Shown: positions 45,627 to 54,260, counted from the stretch's first letter. The stretch is DNA of 64,000 bases from DASQFQ01 sp963811595 (GCA_963811595.1 CAWERW010000007.1:186001-250000); one strand, 5' to 3'. The notes: generated from the sequence alone by a model not told the origin. Numbers and translations are program-made.

Positions 45627-47009
45627 ATGTCGATCATCCACGACCCTGCTCTGTACCAGCTGCGCCACGCGCTGCGCGGCCACGTCTACGACCCCGGCGA
45701 GCCCGAGTACGAGGACGCCTGCACGCTCTTCAACGGCATGATCGAGAAGCGGCCGCGCCACGTCGCGCGCTGCTCGCACCCGCACCAGGTCAGCGCCGCG
45801 CTCGCGTTCGCCCGCGCCCGTGACCTGCGCGTGGCGGTGCGCGCCGGCGGCCACTCCGTCGCCGGCCTGTCGCTCGTCGACGACGGCCTCGTCATCGACG
45901 TCCGCGGCCTGGACGAGATCGTCGTCGACCCCGAGCGGCGCATCGTCCGCGTCGGCGGCGGCCAGACCTGGGCGGCCGTCGACCGCGCGACCCAGGAGCA
46001 CGGCCTCGCCGCCGTCGGCGGCCGCGTCTCGACCACCGGCGTCGCCGGCCTCACGCTCGGCGGCGGCTCGGGCTGGCTCGAGCGCAAGCACGGCCTCGCG
46101 GCCGACAACGTGCGCGCCGTCGAGCTCGTGACCGCGAGCGGCGAGCTCGTCCGCGCCACCGCCGACGAGCATCCCGACCTGTTCTGGGCGCTGCGCGGCG
46201 GCGGCGGCAACTTCGGCGTCGTGACCGCGATCGAGCTCACGCTGCACCCCGTCGGCCCGCAGGTGCTCGGCGGGCTCGTGCTGCATCCCGCCGATCGCGC
46301 TCGCGAGCTGCTCGCGCTCTTCCGCGACGTGATGGTCGATGCGCCCGACGAGCTGTCGCTCGCGTTCGTGTTCCTCAACGCGCCCGACGAGGACGACATC
46401 CCCGCCGCGCTGCGCGGCCGGCCCGCGGTCGCGATCGTCGGCATGCACGCCGGCTCGATCGAGGAGGGCGAGGCCGCGCTCGCCCCGGTCCGGGAGTTCG
46501 GCCCGCCCGCGCTCGACGCGTTCGAGCCGACCGCGTACGCGGACTTCCAGTGCTCGATCGACGACCCGCCCGGCTACCGCAACTGGTGGACCGCCGAGTA
46601 CCTCGAGGACATGGACGACGCCGCGCTGGACGCGATCGTCGCCCTCGCCGCCGGGCTGCCCGGCGGGCCGGCGCAGATCTTCATCCCCGCCTGGGGCGGC
46701 GCCGTCGCGCGCGCGCCCGACGGCTCGACCCCGCTGACCGGCCGCGGCGCGCGCTTCGTCGTGCACCCGCTGCTGCTGTGGGAGGACGCCGGCGACGACG
46801 AGCGCAACATCGCGTACGGCCGCAGCTGGCGCGACGCGATGGCGCCGTTCCGCACCGGCGCGACCTACCTCAACTTCGTCGGCGAGGAGGGCGTGGACCG
46901 CGTCCGCGCCGCCTACGGCCCGCACTACGAGCGGCTCGCGCGCGTCAAGGCCGGGTGGGACCCGGACAACGTGTTCCGGGCCACCGGCAACGTGCGCGCC
47001 GACGACTAG
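45627..47009 (+). CDS. FAD-linked oxidoreductase, berberine-bridge (BBE) type
   Basis: A 460-residue FAD_binding_4 plus BBE protein. His76 in 'VRAGGHSVAG' is the usual 8-alpha covalent FAD ligand. The second Cys ligand of bicovalent members is absent ('VGGRVSTTGVAGLTLGGG'), so flavin is probably singly linked. The C-terminal 'YGPHYERLARVKAGWDPDNV' is the BBE motif. These enzymes oxidise sugars, alkaloids or aromatic alcohols. No signal peptide. A near-perfect hairpin follows the stop. Confidence 0.9.
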   Translation: MSIIHDPALYQLRHALRGHVYDPGEPEYEDACTLFNGMIEKRPRHVARCSHPHQVSAALAFARARDLRVAVRAGGHSVAGLSLVDDGLVIDVRGLDEIVVDPERRIVRVGGGQTWAAVDRATQEHGLAAVGGRVSTTGVAGLTLGGGSGWLERKHGLAADNVRAVELVTASGELVRATADEHPDLFWALRGGGGNFGVVTAIELTLHPVGPQVLGGLVLHPADRARELLALFRDVMVDAPDELSLAFVFLNAPDEDDIPAALRGRPAVAIVGMHAGSIEEGEAALAPVREFGPPALDAFEPTAYADFQCSIDDPPGYRNWWTAEYLEDMDDAALDAIVALAAGLPGGPAQIFIPAWGGAVARAPDGSTPLTGRGARFVVHPLLLWEDAGDDERNIAYGRSWRDAMAPFRTGATYLNFVGEEGVDRVRAAYGPHYERLARVKAGWDPDNVFRATGNVRADD

Positions 47010-47023
47010 GGAAACCCCCGATG

Positions 47024-47048
47024 TGCTCCCGGCGGCCCGCCGGGAGCA
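47024..47048. terminator. Hairpin between BBE oxidoreductase and MFS gene
   Basis: TGCTCCCGGCGG and CCGCCGGGAGCA form a 12-base inverted repeat separated by one base (about 10 bp stem with a small loop in practice), 14 bases after the oxidoreductase stop. No U-tract follows, so it may be a factor-dependent terminator or mRNA-stabilising hairpin. Confidence 0.55.
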
Positions 47049-47089
47049 TGCGATTCGACAGTCCCCCCGATCCCCCCGGAGCCTCAACC

Positions 47090-48502
47090 GTGACCTCAAC
47101 GCAACGCTGGACCCTCGCCGTGGTGTGTGCGGCGACCGCGATGCTGATGCTCGACATCGCGGTCGTGAACACCGCGCTGTCCGACATCGCCGCCGACCTG
47201 AACACGGGCCTGTCCGGCCTGCAGTGGGTCGTCGACGCCTACACCCTCGCCCTCGCCGCCGTCGTGCTGACGGCCGGCTCGCTGGCCGACCGCTTCGGTC
47301 GCCGCCGGCTGTTCACGATCGGTCTCTCCGTCTTCACCGTGACGTCGCTCGTGTGCGCGGCGGCCACCGACATCGTGATGCTGAACTCCGCGCGCGCCGC
47401 GCAGGGCGTCGGCGCCGCGATCATGTTCGCCGTCTCGCTCGCGCTGCTCTCGCAGGCGTTCCCGAACCCGCAGCAGCGCGGCAAGGCGTTCGCCGCCTAC
47501 GGCGCTTCGATCGGCGCCGCCTTCGCCATCGGCCCGCTCGTCGGCGGCGCGCTGACCAGCGGCCTCGACTGGCGCTGGATCTTCCTCGTCAACCTGCCGC
47601 TCGGCCTGCTCTGCATCGCGATCACGCGCAAGTCGGTCGAGGAGTCGCGCGATCCCCACGCCCGCAAGCTCGACCTGCCCGGCCAGGTCACGCTGACCGC
47701 CGGCCTGTTCCTGCTCGTGCTCGCGCTGCTGCGCGGCAACGAGGACGGCTGGACGAGCGCGACGATCATCGCCGAGCTCAGCGGCGCCGTCGCGTTCCTC
47801 GTCGCGTTCATCGCCGTCGAGGCGCGCGTGAAGGAGCCGATGCTCCCGCTCGGGCTGTTCCGCAACCGTGCCTTCACGGGCGCGCAGGTCGCGGCGTTCG
47901 CCATCTCCGCGTCGTTCTTCGCCGTGTTCCTCTACACGACGATCTACCTGCAGCAGATCCTCGGGCTGTCGGCGATCGAGGCCGGGCTCGTCTACCTGCC
48001 CGGCACGCTGATCATGCTCGTCGTCTCCGGCGCGACCGCGAACCTCGTCGAGAAGGTCGGGCCCGGGCGCCTGATCGCGGGCGGGCTCGCGATCGTCGGC
48101 GTAGGCCAGGCGCTGCTGACGCTCGCCGCGGTCGACTCGTCGTGGACCGTGTTCCTCCCCGGCGTGATCGTCGCCTGCATCGGCAGCGGGCTCTTCAACC
48201 CGGCGCTGAGCGCTGTCGCGCTGAGCTCGGCCCCGCAGCAGATGAGCGGCCTCGCCGCGGGCGTCAACGACACGTTCCGCCAGGCCGGCATCGCCGTCGG
48301 CGTCGCCGCGCTGGGCGCGCTCGTGCCCGCCGCGCACGCGTTCGGCGGCGACGCCCAGACCTACGTCGACGGCATGAAGGACGCGCTCTGGGTCGGCGCC
48401 GCCCTCTGCGCCGCCGGCGCGGTCGCCTGCACCGCGCTGCTCGTCGACCGCCGCAAGGCGCCCGAGAAGGCGCCCGCCGAGCTCGCGCTCGACGCGGCGT
48501 AG
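47090..48502 (+). CDS. MFS drug transporter, DHA2 (14-TM) family
   Basis: A 470-residue EmrB/QacA-type exporter. GTG 47090 is chosen because GGAG stands 8 bases before it and the first helix follows at once; ATG 47021 and 47048 would add Pro/Arg-rich residues and cover the hairpin. Motif C-like 'LDIAVVNTAL', motif A 'GSLADRFGRRRLF', 'LDWRWIFLVNLPLG' and about 14 hydrophobic segments are visible. It exports drugs or metabolites by proton antiport. A hairpin follows 15 bases after the stop. Confidence 0.92.
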   Translation: MTSTQRWTLAVVCAATAMLMLDIAVVNTALSDIAADLNTGLSGLQWVVDAYTLALAAVVLTAGSLADRFGRRRLFTIGLSVFTVTSLVCAAATDIVMLNSARAAQGVGAAIMFAVSLALLSQAFPNPQQRGKAFAAYGASIGAAFAIGPLVGGALTSGLDWRWIFLVNLPLGLLCIAITRKSVEESRDPHARKLDLPGQVTLTAGLFLLVLALLRGNEDGWTSATIIAELSGAVAFLVAFIAVEARVKEPMLPLGLFRNRAFTGAQVAAFAISASFFAVFLYTTIYLQQILGLSAIEAGLVYLPGTLIMLVVSGATANLVEKVGPGRLIAGGLAIVGVGQALLTLAAVDSSWTVFLPGVIVACIGSGLFNPALSAVALSSAPQQMSGLAAGVNDTFRQAGIAVGVAALGALVPAAHAFGGDAQTYVDGMKDALWVGAALCAAGAVACTALLVDRRKAPEKAPAELALDAA

Positions 48503-48517
48503 GTCGCTCGCGAGGGT

Positions 48518-48539
48518 CCGCCGCGCACTGGCGCGGCGG
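48518..48539 (+). terminator. Hairpin after the MFS gene
   Basis: CCGCCGCGC and GCGCGGCGG form a 9-bp stem with an ACTG loop, 15 bases after the MFS stop. There is no U-tract, so termination strength is uncertain. Confidence 0.55.
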
Positions 48540-48582
48540 GCCTCGCGTGCGTAGGATCGAGACCCCGGCGAAAGGATGTGCC

Positions 48583-49206
48583 GTGTCTCGGTCCAAGGTC
48601 TCGAGGAAGGACGGCAGGCGCGACGAGAACGGCGTGGTCCAGCTGTTCGGGCTGCAGTCCGCGATCGGCAACCGCGCGTCCGCCGCCCTCATGCGCGAGG
48701 CCGCGACGAACACGCCGAACGCCGCCCCGACGGCGCAGCGCGGTCAGAAGACCGCGTTCATGACGATCGAGGGCGAGACCCAGGGCAAGTTCAAGGGCAG
48801 CGCGAAGGTCAAGGGCCGCGAGGACTCGATCGCGATCTCGAACTACCGGCTCTCGGTCAACGCGCCGCGTGACGTCGCCACCGGTGAGGCGAGCGGGAAG
48901 CGCCAGTACAAGGCGATCTCGTTCAAGAAGGGGGTCGACGCCGCCTCGCCGCAGTTCATGCAGGCCCTGACCAAGAACGAGGTCCTCAAGGAGGTGGTGA
49001 TCCGCTTCTACGGGCCGGCGCCGGAGTCGGGCGTCGATCGGATGTACCAGACCGTCACGCTCAAGAACGCGCGGCTCGCGTCGTGGACCCAGGACTTCGA
49101 GAGCGGCGAGGACACCGAGAGCGTCGAGCTCGTCTTCGAGGAGATCCAGCTCGACAGCACCACCGGCGGGACGACCGTCCAGGACACCTGGAAGCAGCAG
49201 AAGTAG
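48583..49206 (+). CDS. Hcp-like (type VI tube fold) protein with N-terminal extension
   Basis: A 207-residue protein from GTG 48583, with AAAGGA six bases upstream. Residues ~60-207 match the Hcp beta-barrel: 'FMTIEGETQGKFKG', 'ISNYRLSVNAP', 'YKAISFKKGVDAASPQFM', 'EVLKEVVIRFY', 'YQTVTLKNARLASWTQDFE' and 'ESVELVFEEIQLD'. The N-terminal ~50 residues are basic and contain 'FGLQSAIGNRASAALM', similar to the LQ..xGN(R/Q)AV motif of DUF4157-type exported proteins. No other type VI or contractile-injection gene is nearby. Function unknown; it may form rings or act as an exported effector. Confidence 0.75.
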   Translation: MSRSKVSRKDGRRDENGVVQLFGLQSAIGNRASAALMREAATNTPNAAPTAQRGQKTAFMTIEGETQGKFKGSAKVKGREDSIAISNYRLSVNAPRDVATGEASGKRQYKAISFKKGVDAASPQFMQALTKNEVLKEVVIRFYGPAPESGVDRMYQTVTLKNARLASWTQDFESGEDTESVELVFEEIQLDSTTGGTTVQDTWKQQK

Positions 49207-49250
49207 CTCGGTGAGGTTGCCGGTCGCGCGGTTCGGGCACATGCCTCGGC

Positions 49251-50036
49251 ATGACCGTCGCCATCGTCACCGGCGCCTCGTCCGGGATCGGCGAGGCGAC
49301 CGCCCGCCTCCTGGCCCGCGAGCACGGCGCCCAGCTCGTCCTCGTCGCCCGTCGCGAGGAGCGCCTGCGCGCGCTGGCGACGGAGCTGGATGCCTCGTTC
49401 TGCGCCTGTGACCTGACCGAGGAGGGCGCGCCCGGGCGCGTGCTCGCCCACGTCGAGGAGCGCCACGGCCGGCTCGACCTGCTGGTCAACAACGCCGGTG
49501 CCGCCTGGCGCGCGAAGTTCGCCGACGGCGGCTGGGAGAACGTCAAGCGCCACATGGAGGTCAACTTCGACGCTGTGGTGCGGCTGACGGAGGCGCTCCT
49601 GCCGCTGCTCCGCAGCAGCGCGCCGAGCGCGATCGTCAACGTCTCGAGCACCGCCGGCCGCGTCGCGCGCCCGGGCTCGGGCGCCTACTCGGCGAGCAAG
49701 TTCGCGCTCGCCGGCTGGTCGGACGCGCTGGCCGGCGAGGAGGCGCCGCACGGCGTGCACGTCGGCATCGTGCTGCCCGGCTTCATCAGCACCGAGGGCT
49801 TCCCGCAGTCCGAGCTCGTCGACAACCGCTTCACGCGGCGGCTCGTCTCGACGCCCGAGCGCGGCGCGCAGGCGATCGTCGACGCCGGGCTGGGGCGCAA
49901 GCACGAGCGCTACGTCCCGCGCCCCTACGCCCTCGCCGCCGCGGCGCGCGTGCTGGCCCCGCCGCTCGTGCGCCTCGCGACCGGCGAGCGAGCGGGCGGG
50001 CGCCTGGTCACGCGCACCGGGGGTGACGAGGGTTGA
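49251..50036 (+). CDS. Short-chain dehydrogenase/reductase (classical SDR)
   Basis: A 261-residue classical SDR. 'IVTGASSGIGEATARLLARE' is the cofactor motif, 'LLVNNAGAAWRAKF' the NNAG strand, Ser in 'IVNVSSTAGRV' and Tyr-x3-Lys in 'GAYSASKFALAGW' the catalytic residues. Arg after 'VLVAR' suggests NADP(H). The C-terminal 'RYVPRPYALAAAARVLAPPL' is typical of membrane-near SDR reductases. Substrate unknown. Confidence 0.92.
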   Translation: MTVAIVTGASSGIGEATARLLAREHGAQLVLVARREERLRALATELDASFCACDLTEEGAPGRVLAHVEERHGRLDLLVNNAGAAWRAKFADGGWENVKRHMEVNFDAVVRLTEALLPLLRSSAPSAIVNVSSTAGRVARPGSGAYSASKFALAGWSDALAGEEAPHGVHVGIVLPGFISTEGFPQSELVDNRFTRRLVSTPERGAQAIVDAGLGRKHERYVPRPYALAAAARVLAPPLVRLATGERAGGRLVTRTGGDEG

Positions 50037-50058
50037 TCGCGGGGGTAGGATCAGGGTG

Positions 50059-50334
50059 ATGGAGCGCTTCGACGACGTATCCGTGCTGGCTTCGGTCGAC
50101 GAGTCGCCCTCGTCTCCGCGCGTCCGGCGCCGCACCCGCCGCGTGTTCACCGCCGTCGTCGCGACCGTCGTGACGACCGGCGCGCTCGCCGGCGCCGCGG
50201 TCGGCCTGGCCGACGAGAAGGCCGAGCCGAGCAAGTCGGCCATCTCGAAGACCTCGGACGCGTATGACAAGGGCGACTTCGAGTGCCGCGGCAAGCGCTT
50301 CAAGCACTCGCAGTCCTCAGGCCTGCGCTACTGA
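50059..50334 (+). CDS. Small single-pass membrane protein, 91 aa
   Basis: The start 'MERFDDVSVLASV' (ATG 50059) is preferred to 50023. Residues ~30-50 are hydrophobic ('VFTAVVATVVTTGALAGAAV') after an Arg-rich stretch, so the N-terminus is cytoplasmic and the charged C-terminus (with one Cys) outside. The family is not recognised. Its 3' end overlaps the convergent slipin gene by 7 bases. Confidence 0.6.
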   Translation: MERFDDVSVLASVDESPSSPRVRRRTRRVFTAVVATVVTTGALAGAAVGLADEKAEPSKSAISKTSDAYDKGDFECRGKRFKHSQSSGLRY

Positions 50335-51167
50335 GGCTCGGGTAGCTCCCCGACGCGAGCGGCCTCGGGCAGCTCGCCGTTCGCCTGCTTCGACGCACCC
50401 GCGGGTGCGGGTGTGATCCGGTCCAGCAGCGGCTTGACGATGTCGATCGGGAGCGGGAAGACGATCGTCGACGATTGCTCGTTGCCGCCGATCTCGCGCA
50501 GCGTCTGCAGGTAGCGCAACTGCAGCGCGGCCGGCTCGCGGCTGATCACGCCCGCCGCGTCCGCCAGCTTCGCGGCGGCCTGGAACTCGCCCTCGGCGTG
50601 GATGATCTTCGCGCGCCGCTCGCGCTCGGCCTCGGCCTGGCGCGACATCGCGCGCTGCATCGGCACCGGGATGCTGACGTCCTTGATCTCGACCGTCGTC
50701 GCCTTGATGCCCCACGGCTCGGTCTGCTCGTCGATGATCTGCTGCAGATCCTCGTTGAGCCGCTCGCGCTCGGACAGCAGCGCGTCGAGGTCGGCCTTGC
50801 CGAGGACCGAGCGCAGGGTCGTCTGCGCGATCTGCAGCGTCGCCTTCGAGGCGTCCTCGACGCTGACGACCGCCGAGTTCGCGTCGACGACGCGGAAGTA
50901 GGCGACGGCGTCGACGCGCGCCGTGACGTTGTCGCGGGTGATGACGTCCTGCGGCGGGATCGCCATCGTGCGCGTGCGCAGCGACACGCGCACCATCCGG
51001 TCGACGCCGGGGATCAGGAGCACGACGCCCGGCCCCTTCTCGCCGACGAGCCGGCCGAGCCGGAACACCACGGCGCGCTCGTACTCGCGCAGGATGCGCA
51101 CCGAGCTGCCCGCGAGCACCACGAGCAGCAGGACGAGGATGAGCAGGGCGGTGAAGATCTCGGCCAT
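50328..51167 (-). CDS. SPFH/band-7 protein (slipin/stomatin-like)
   Basis: A 279-residue protein from ATG 51167. An N-terminal membrane helix ('IFTALLILVLLLVVLAGSSV') is followed by the SPFH domain: 'YERAVVFRLGRLVGEKGPGV', 'PPQDVITRDNVTARVDAVAY', 'LRSVLGKADLDALLSERERL', and 'AMSRQAEAERERRAKIIHAE'. Slipins form membrane-bound oligomers associated with lipid domains. It forms the usual pair with the upstream NfeD gene (TGATG overlap). Confidence 0.92.
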   Translation of the reverse strand: MAEIFTALLILVLLLVVLAGSSVRILREYERAVVFRLGRLVGEKGPGVVLLIPGVDRMVRVSLRTRTMAIPPQDVITRDNVTARVDAVAYFRVVDANSAVVSVEDASKATLQIAQTTLRSVLGKADLDALLSERERLNEDLQQIIDEQTEPWGIKATTVEIKDVSIPVPMQRAMSRQAEAERERRAKIIHAEGEFQAAAKLADAAGVISREPAALQLRYLQTLREIGGNEQSSTIVFPLPIDIVKPLLDRITPAPAGASKQANGELPEAARVGELPEPQ

Positions 51168-51640
51168 CAGAACAACTCCCAGTCTTCCGCTCGGCGAACA
51201 GTGAGGGTGAGGCCGTCGACGCGCTCGACGACGATCGGGTCGCCGCACTGCAGCTGCGGCTGATCGTCCTCGTCGGCGCCCCACGTGCGCGCCTTCCACA
51301 GCGCGCCGTCGAGGAACACGCGGCCGAGCGGGGCGGGCGCCGAGCGGACCTCACCGACGCGCCCGATCAGCCCCTCCGGGCCGCTGCGCACGCGCGCCCG
51401 CCGCGCGGCCATCGCCTTGAGCACGACGACCCACAGGTAGGTCCCGCCGACCGCGGCGACGGTCGCCGCCACGGCGAGCGCGAGCGCGAGGCTGAAGCCG
51501 GCGCCGGAGACGACGAGCGCGAGCCCGCCGGCCAGCGCGGCGACCGCCGCGGCGCCGAGCGCACCGTGCGAGGGCACATGGGCTTCCGCCACCGCGAGCG
51601 CGGCGCTCACGACCATCAGGAGAAGCCCGACCTCGGACAT
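51167..51640 (-). CDS. NfeD-family membrane protein
   Basis: A 157-residue protein from ATG 51640 ('MSEVGLLLMVVSAALAVAEA'). About four hydrophobic segments precede a C-terminal OB-fold ('EGLIGRVGEVRSAPAPLGRV', 'LDGALWKARTW', 'GDPIVVERVDGLTLTVR'). This short form lacks the ClpP-like protease domain. NfeD partners SPFH proteins, as here, where its stop shares one base with the slipin ATG. Confidence 0.88.
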   Translation of the reverse strand: MSEVGLLLMVVSAALAVAEAHVPSHGALGAAAVAALAGGLALVVSGAGFSLALALAVAATVAAVGGTYLWVVVLKAMAARRARVRSGPEGLIGRVGEVRSAPAPLGRVFLDGALWKARTWGADEDDQPQLQCGDPIVVERVDGLTLTVRRAEDWELF

Positions 51641-51698
51641 ACGCCTCGACCCGATCGTACTCCTCATCCGATCGGATGAGGAGGGGCGCCGGGTTCGC

Positions 51699-52403
51699 CT
51701 ACGGGGTGCGCGTGCCGCGCGCGCCGGCCACGATCAGGGCGATCGCGACGAGGCCGAGCACGGCGCCCGGGATCGCGAGGCCCCAGCCGAGGCCACCGAT
51801 CAGCGGCAGCTTCGCGCCGATCTTGGCGTCGACGCTGACGCCGGGGGAGCCGTCGGCGTTCATCGCCACGACGCTCCACTCGCCCTCGCGGACCTTCCAG
51901 TCCAGGGCGCGGCCGTCGGTCGAGGTGGCGGCCCAGAACGTCTGCGCGGCGGGTACGGCCGGGCGGCCCTCGCCGGCGCGGCGCGCGGTGTCGAGCGAGA
52001 ACGGCTCGTAGTCGAGGTCGGCGATCTCGTCGTGCGCGACGCCGTCGAGGTAGGCGTCGACGTCGCTCGTGCGAGCGATGCCGACGAAGGCGCCCTGGCC
52101 GGCCGGATCGATGCGGAGGCGGCCGAGGCGGTCGGAGCGGTTCAGCCAGTCCGGCACGTCGCTGCCGACGTCGAGGCTGTCGCTCACCAGCGCGCGCGTG
52201 GGCGACGCGTAGGTGTGGCTGTCGGTCGTGTAGTAGCCGTCGTCGGTCTTGTAGTGATCGGCGAAGAGCAGCGCGGTCCCGCCGAGGAGCAGGATCGTCG
52301 CGAGCAGCGCCGCGAGCGAGCCGCCGACGAGCGCGAGCACGGGACCCGTGCGCGAGCGCGACGGGGTGGCTGAAGGAGTGATGGGGGTGGCATACGAGGT
52401 CAT
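51699..52403 (-). CDS. Bitopic membrane protein of unknown function, 234 aa
   Basis: ATG 52403 follows GGTGG at 3 bases. A hydrophobic helix at about 22-48 ('VLALVGGSLAALLATILLLG') and another near the C-terminus ('GWGLAIPGAVLGLVAIALIV') flank an extracytoplasmic domain of ~130 residues with 'DYEPFSLDTARRAGEG', 'FWAATSTDGRALDWKVREGE' and 'WSVVAMNADGSPGVSVDAKI'. This matches a group of actinobacterial membrane proteins of unknown role. It lies 58 bases upstream of the NfeD gene in the same orientation. Confidence 0.75.
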   Translation of the reverse strand: MTSYATPITPSATPSRSRTGPVLALVGGSLAALLATILLLGGTALLFADHYKTDDGYYTTDSHTYASPTRALVSDSLDVGSDVPDWLNRSDRLGRLRIDPAGQGAFVGIARTSDVDAYLDGVAHDEIADLDYEPFSLDTARRAGEGRPAVPAAQTFWAATSTDGRALDWKVREGEWSVVAMNADGSPGVSVDAKIGAKLPLIGGLGWGLAIPGAVLGLVAIALIVAGARGTRTP

Positions 52404-52501
52404 GCCACCGAGGATCGCGCGCCCGCCCGCGCGCGGCCACAGGGTTAGCCCGCGTCGCCCGGTACGGCTCTCCCCGCGTCGGGAGGGGAGCTGAGGGAAC
52501 C

Positions 52502-52816
52502 TCAGCGCGCGAAGTCCGCGGCGTCGATCAGGTCGTGCTGCAGCGCGACGGTCAGCGACTCGACCCATGACTTCATGCGGTCGACGTCGAGCCGGTGGAG
52601 CGCACGGGCGATCGGGTCGGCGCGGCGGTCGAGCGCCTCGTCGAAGCGCTCGGCCTCGTCGTTGCCCACGACGACCTCGCGCTGGTGCTCGCACTCCGCG
52701 CAGCGCAGGCGCATCCACCACGAGTGGTCCTCGACCGCGTGCCACTCGACCGGGTTGACGTAGTCGGCGCCGCAGGCGGCGCAGATCTCGAGCGCGGTGT
52801 GGGGGCGGCGTCGCAT
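52502..52816 (-). CDS. Small zinc-ribbon-like protein, 104 aa
   Basis: Start 'MRRRPHTALEICAACGAD' (ATG 52816) is preferred over the upstream one at 52855. Two Cys-x2-Cys pairs ('CAACG' and 'CAECE') about 26 residues apart form a likely zinc ribbon with 'WWMRLRCAECEHQREVVV'. The C-terminal half is helical ('AERFDEALDRRADPIARALH'). Function unknown; such proteins may bind nucleic acid or assist assembly. Confidence 0.72.
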   Translation of the reverse strand: MRRRPHTALEICAACGADYVNPVEWHAVEDHSWWMRLRCAECEHQREVVVGNDEAERFDEALDRRADPIARALHRLDVDRMKSWVESLTVALQHDLIDAADFAR

Positions 52817-52860
52817 CGTGACGCGAGTATCCGCGCCGGCGCGAGCGCCGCCCACCCGGG

Positions 52861-52879
52861 CACCTCCCGATCGGAGGTG
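52861..52879. repeat. Inverted repeat in a 240-base gene-free gap
   Basis: CACCTCC and GGAGGTG flank CGATC. It lies in the region 52817-53056, where I see no convincing gene. It may terminate the DoxX transcript (180 bases downstream of its stop) or sit in the leader of the zinc-ribbon gene. Confidence 0.45.
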
Positions 52880-53056
52880 CGGCTATCCCTAGATGACCGA
52901 TCCCGCGGCCGCCGTGCCCGGATGTGCGTGGCCCGTGGATGCAGGGCGGTGCACGCCGGAGGGGGACAGTGGCAGAGCCACGGACCCCTCTCGGCGGGTG
53001 CCGTCCTGCGCCGCGGGACGCGTGCAGACGGGTGCGGGGGTCGTGGGATCGATCAT

Positions 53057-53593
53057 CTAGCTCGCCGCGGGGACCTCTGATTCCTCGCGCTGGAAGCGCT
53101 GCTGCCGGGGCGCCGTGACGTCCTCGTCCTCCGGCGCCGGAGCCTGCGCCCGCTCGGAGGTGAGGTAGGTCACGGCCGCCGCGGCGGCGGCGAACTGCGC
53201 GAGCGCGAGCCCGTTGCCGCGCAGGCGCGGGAAGGCCGCGGCGTCGACCGACGGGCGACCCGGCCCGGTCTCCGTCAGCGCCAGCATCGCGGCGATCAGG
53301 ACCGCGTTGTACTCGTAGCCGCCCTCGGTGTTCCAGGGGCCCTTGGCGGCGTGGACCTTGCGGATGGCGGTGACCATCGTGCCGGTCACGAGGCCGGCCG
53401 CCACCGGGGTCAGCGCGCCGAGCGTGAGCAGCGCGCCGCCGATCGCCTCCGAGGCGCCGGCCGCGGTGGCGTGGCGCTTGCCGGGCCGGAGGCCGAGCCT
53501 CGACTCGAAGAAGCCGGCGGTGCCGTCGAGCCCGTGGCCGCCGAACCAGCCGAACAGCTTCTGCGTGCCGTGCCCGACGAACAGCGGCCCGAT
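53057..53593 (-). CDS. DoxX-family membrane protein (start codon uncertain)
   Basis: The protein shows 'PLFVGHGTQKLFGWFGGHGL', 'GFFESRLGLRPGK', 'EAIGGALLTLGALTPVAAGL' and 'WNTEGGYEYNAVLIAAMLAL', clear DoxX features with four hydrophobic segments. The only canonical start in frame is GTG 53404, which would remove the conserved first half. The conserved frame runs back past 53593 into the tetR end without an ATG, GTG or TTG. An ATC at 53593 is given as a provisional left end. Downstream of tetR in the same direction. Confidence 0.75.
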   Translation of the reverse strand: MGPLFVGHGTQKLFGWFGGHGLDGTAGFFESRLGLRPGKRHATAAGASEAIGGALLTLGALTPVAAGLVTGTMVTAIRKVHAAKGPWNTEGGYEYNAVLIAAMLALTETGPGRPSVDAAAFPRLRGNGLALAQFAAAAAAVTYLTSERAQAPAPEDEDVTAPRQQRFQREESEVPAAS

Positions 53594-53600
53594 GACGTCT

Positions 53601-54236
53601 CTAGCCGCCCCGGGCGCGTCGGAAACGCGTCTGCTCCGAGGCCTTCGGAGCGGGCCCCGGGAGTTTCTGCGCCTTCTTGCGCGGCCGCAGGCCGTCGAGC
53701 TGCAGCGTCAGGTAGCGCTTGCGCAGCTCCGCGGTCCGGCGGTCGGAGTCGCCGCGGATCGCGGTCAGCTGCGCGAAGACGTTGGCGAGGTCCTCGACGA
53801 CGGCGTCACCGCGCACCGCCCCGGCCTTCTGCGAGCGCTTGAACAGGCGCTCGGTCAGATCCTGGGCCTTGGTCGCCTCGCGCCACAGCGGCTCCGAGGA
53901 GCCCTCGAGCGCGCCGGTCAGCGCGGAAGTGAGCGCGTGCGTGTCGGCCTCGACGACCCGGTGCATGAACGCCTTGAACACCTTCCACTCGTCGCCCTTG
54001 TCGGCGAGCGCGTCCTCGACGATCCCGACGTAGGTCCGCAGCCCGTCGCCGCAGACCTTGCGCAGCAGCTTCTCCTTGGAGGGGTAGCGGCGGTAGAGCG
54101 CGCTGATGCCGACGCCGGCGCGCGCGGCGACGTCGGCGATCGGGGCGCCGGGGTCGGCGACGAAGACCGCTCGCGCGGCCTCGAGGATCGCCGTGTCGTT
54201 GCGCGCAGCCTGCGCCTTGCGCCCGCCCGTGGCCAT
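53601..54236 (-). CDS. TetR-family transcriptional regulator
   Basis: A 211-residue regulator. The N-terminal HTH is 'AILEAARAVFVADPGAPIAD' and 'VAARAGVGISALYRRYPSKE'. The C-terminal helical ligand domain includes 'FKAFMHRVVEADTHALTSAL', and the tail is basic. It is divergent from the sulfite-oxidase-like gene across 24 bases and upstream of doxX, so it probably controls one or both. Confidence 0.9.
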   Translation of the reverse strand: MATGGRKAQAARNDTAILEAARAVFVADPGAPIADVAARAGVGISALYRRYPSKEKLLRKVCGDGLRTYVGIVEDALADKGDEWKVFKAFMHRVVEADTHALTSALTGALEGSSEPLWREATKAQDLTERLFKRSQKAGAVRGDAVVEDLANVFAQLTAIRGDSDRRTAELRKRYLTLQLDGLRPRKKAQKLPGPAPKASEQTRFRRARGG

Positions 54237-54260
54237 ACCGCACAGGCTAACGTCGGCCCC

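Noticed and set aside
48583..49206. Hcp-like gene taken as evidence for a type VI secretion locus
   Set aside because: No VipA/B, VgrG, ClpV or baseplate genes are in the window, so no locus is claimed.
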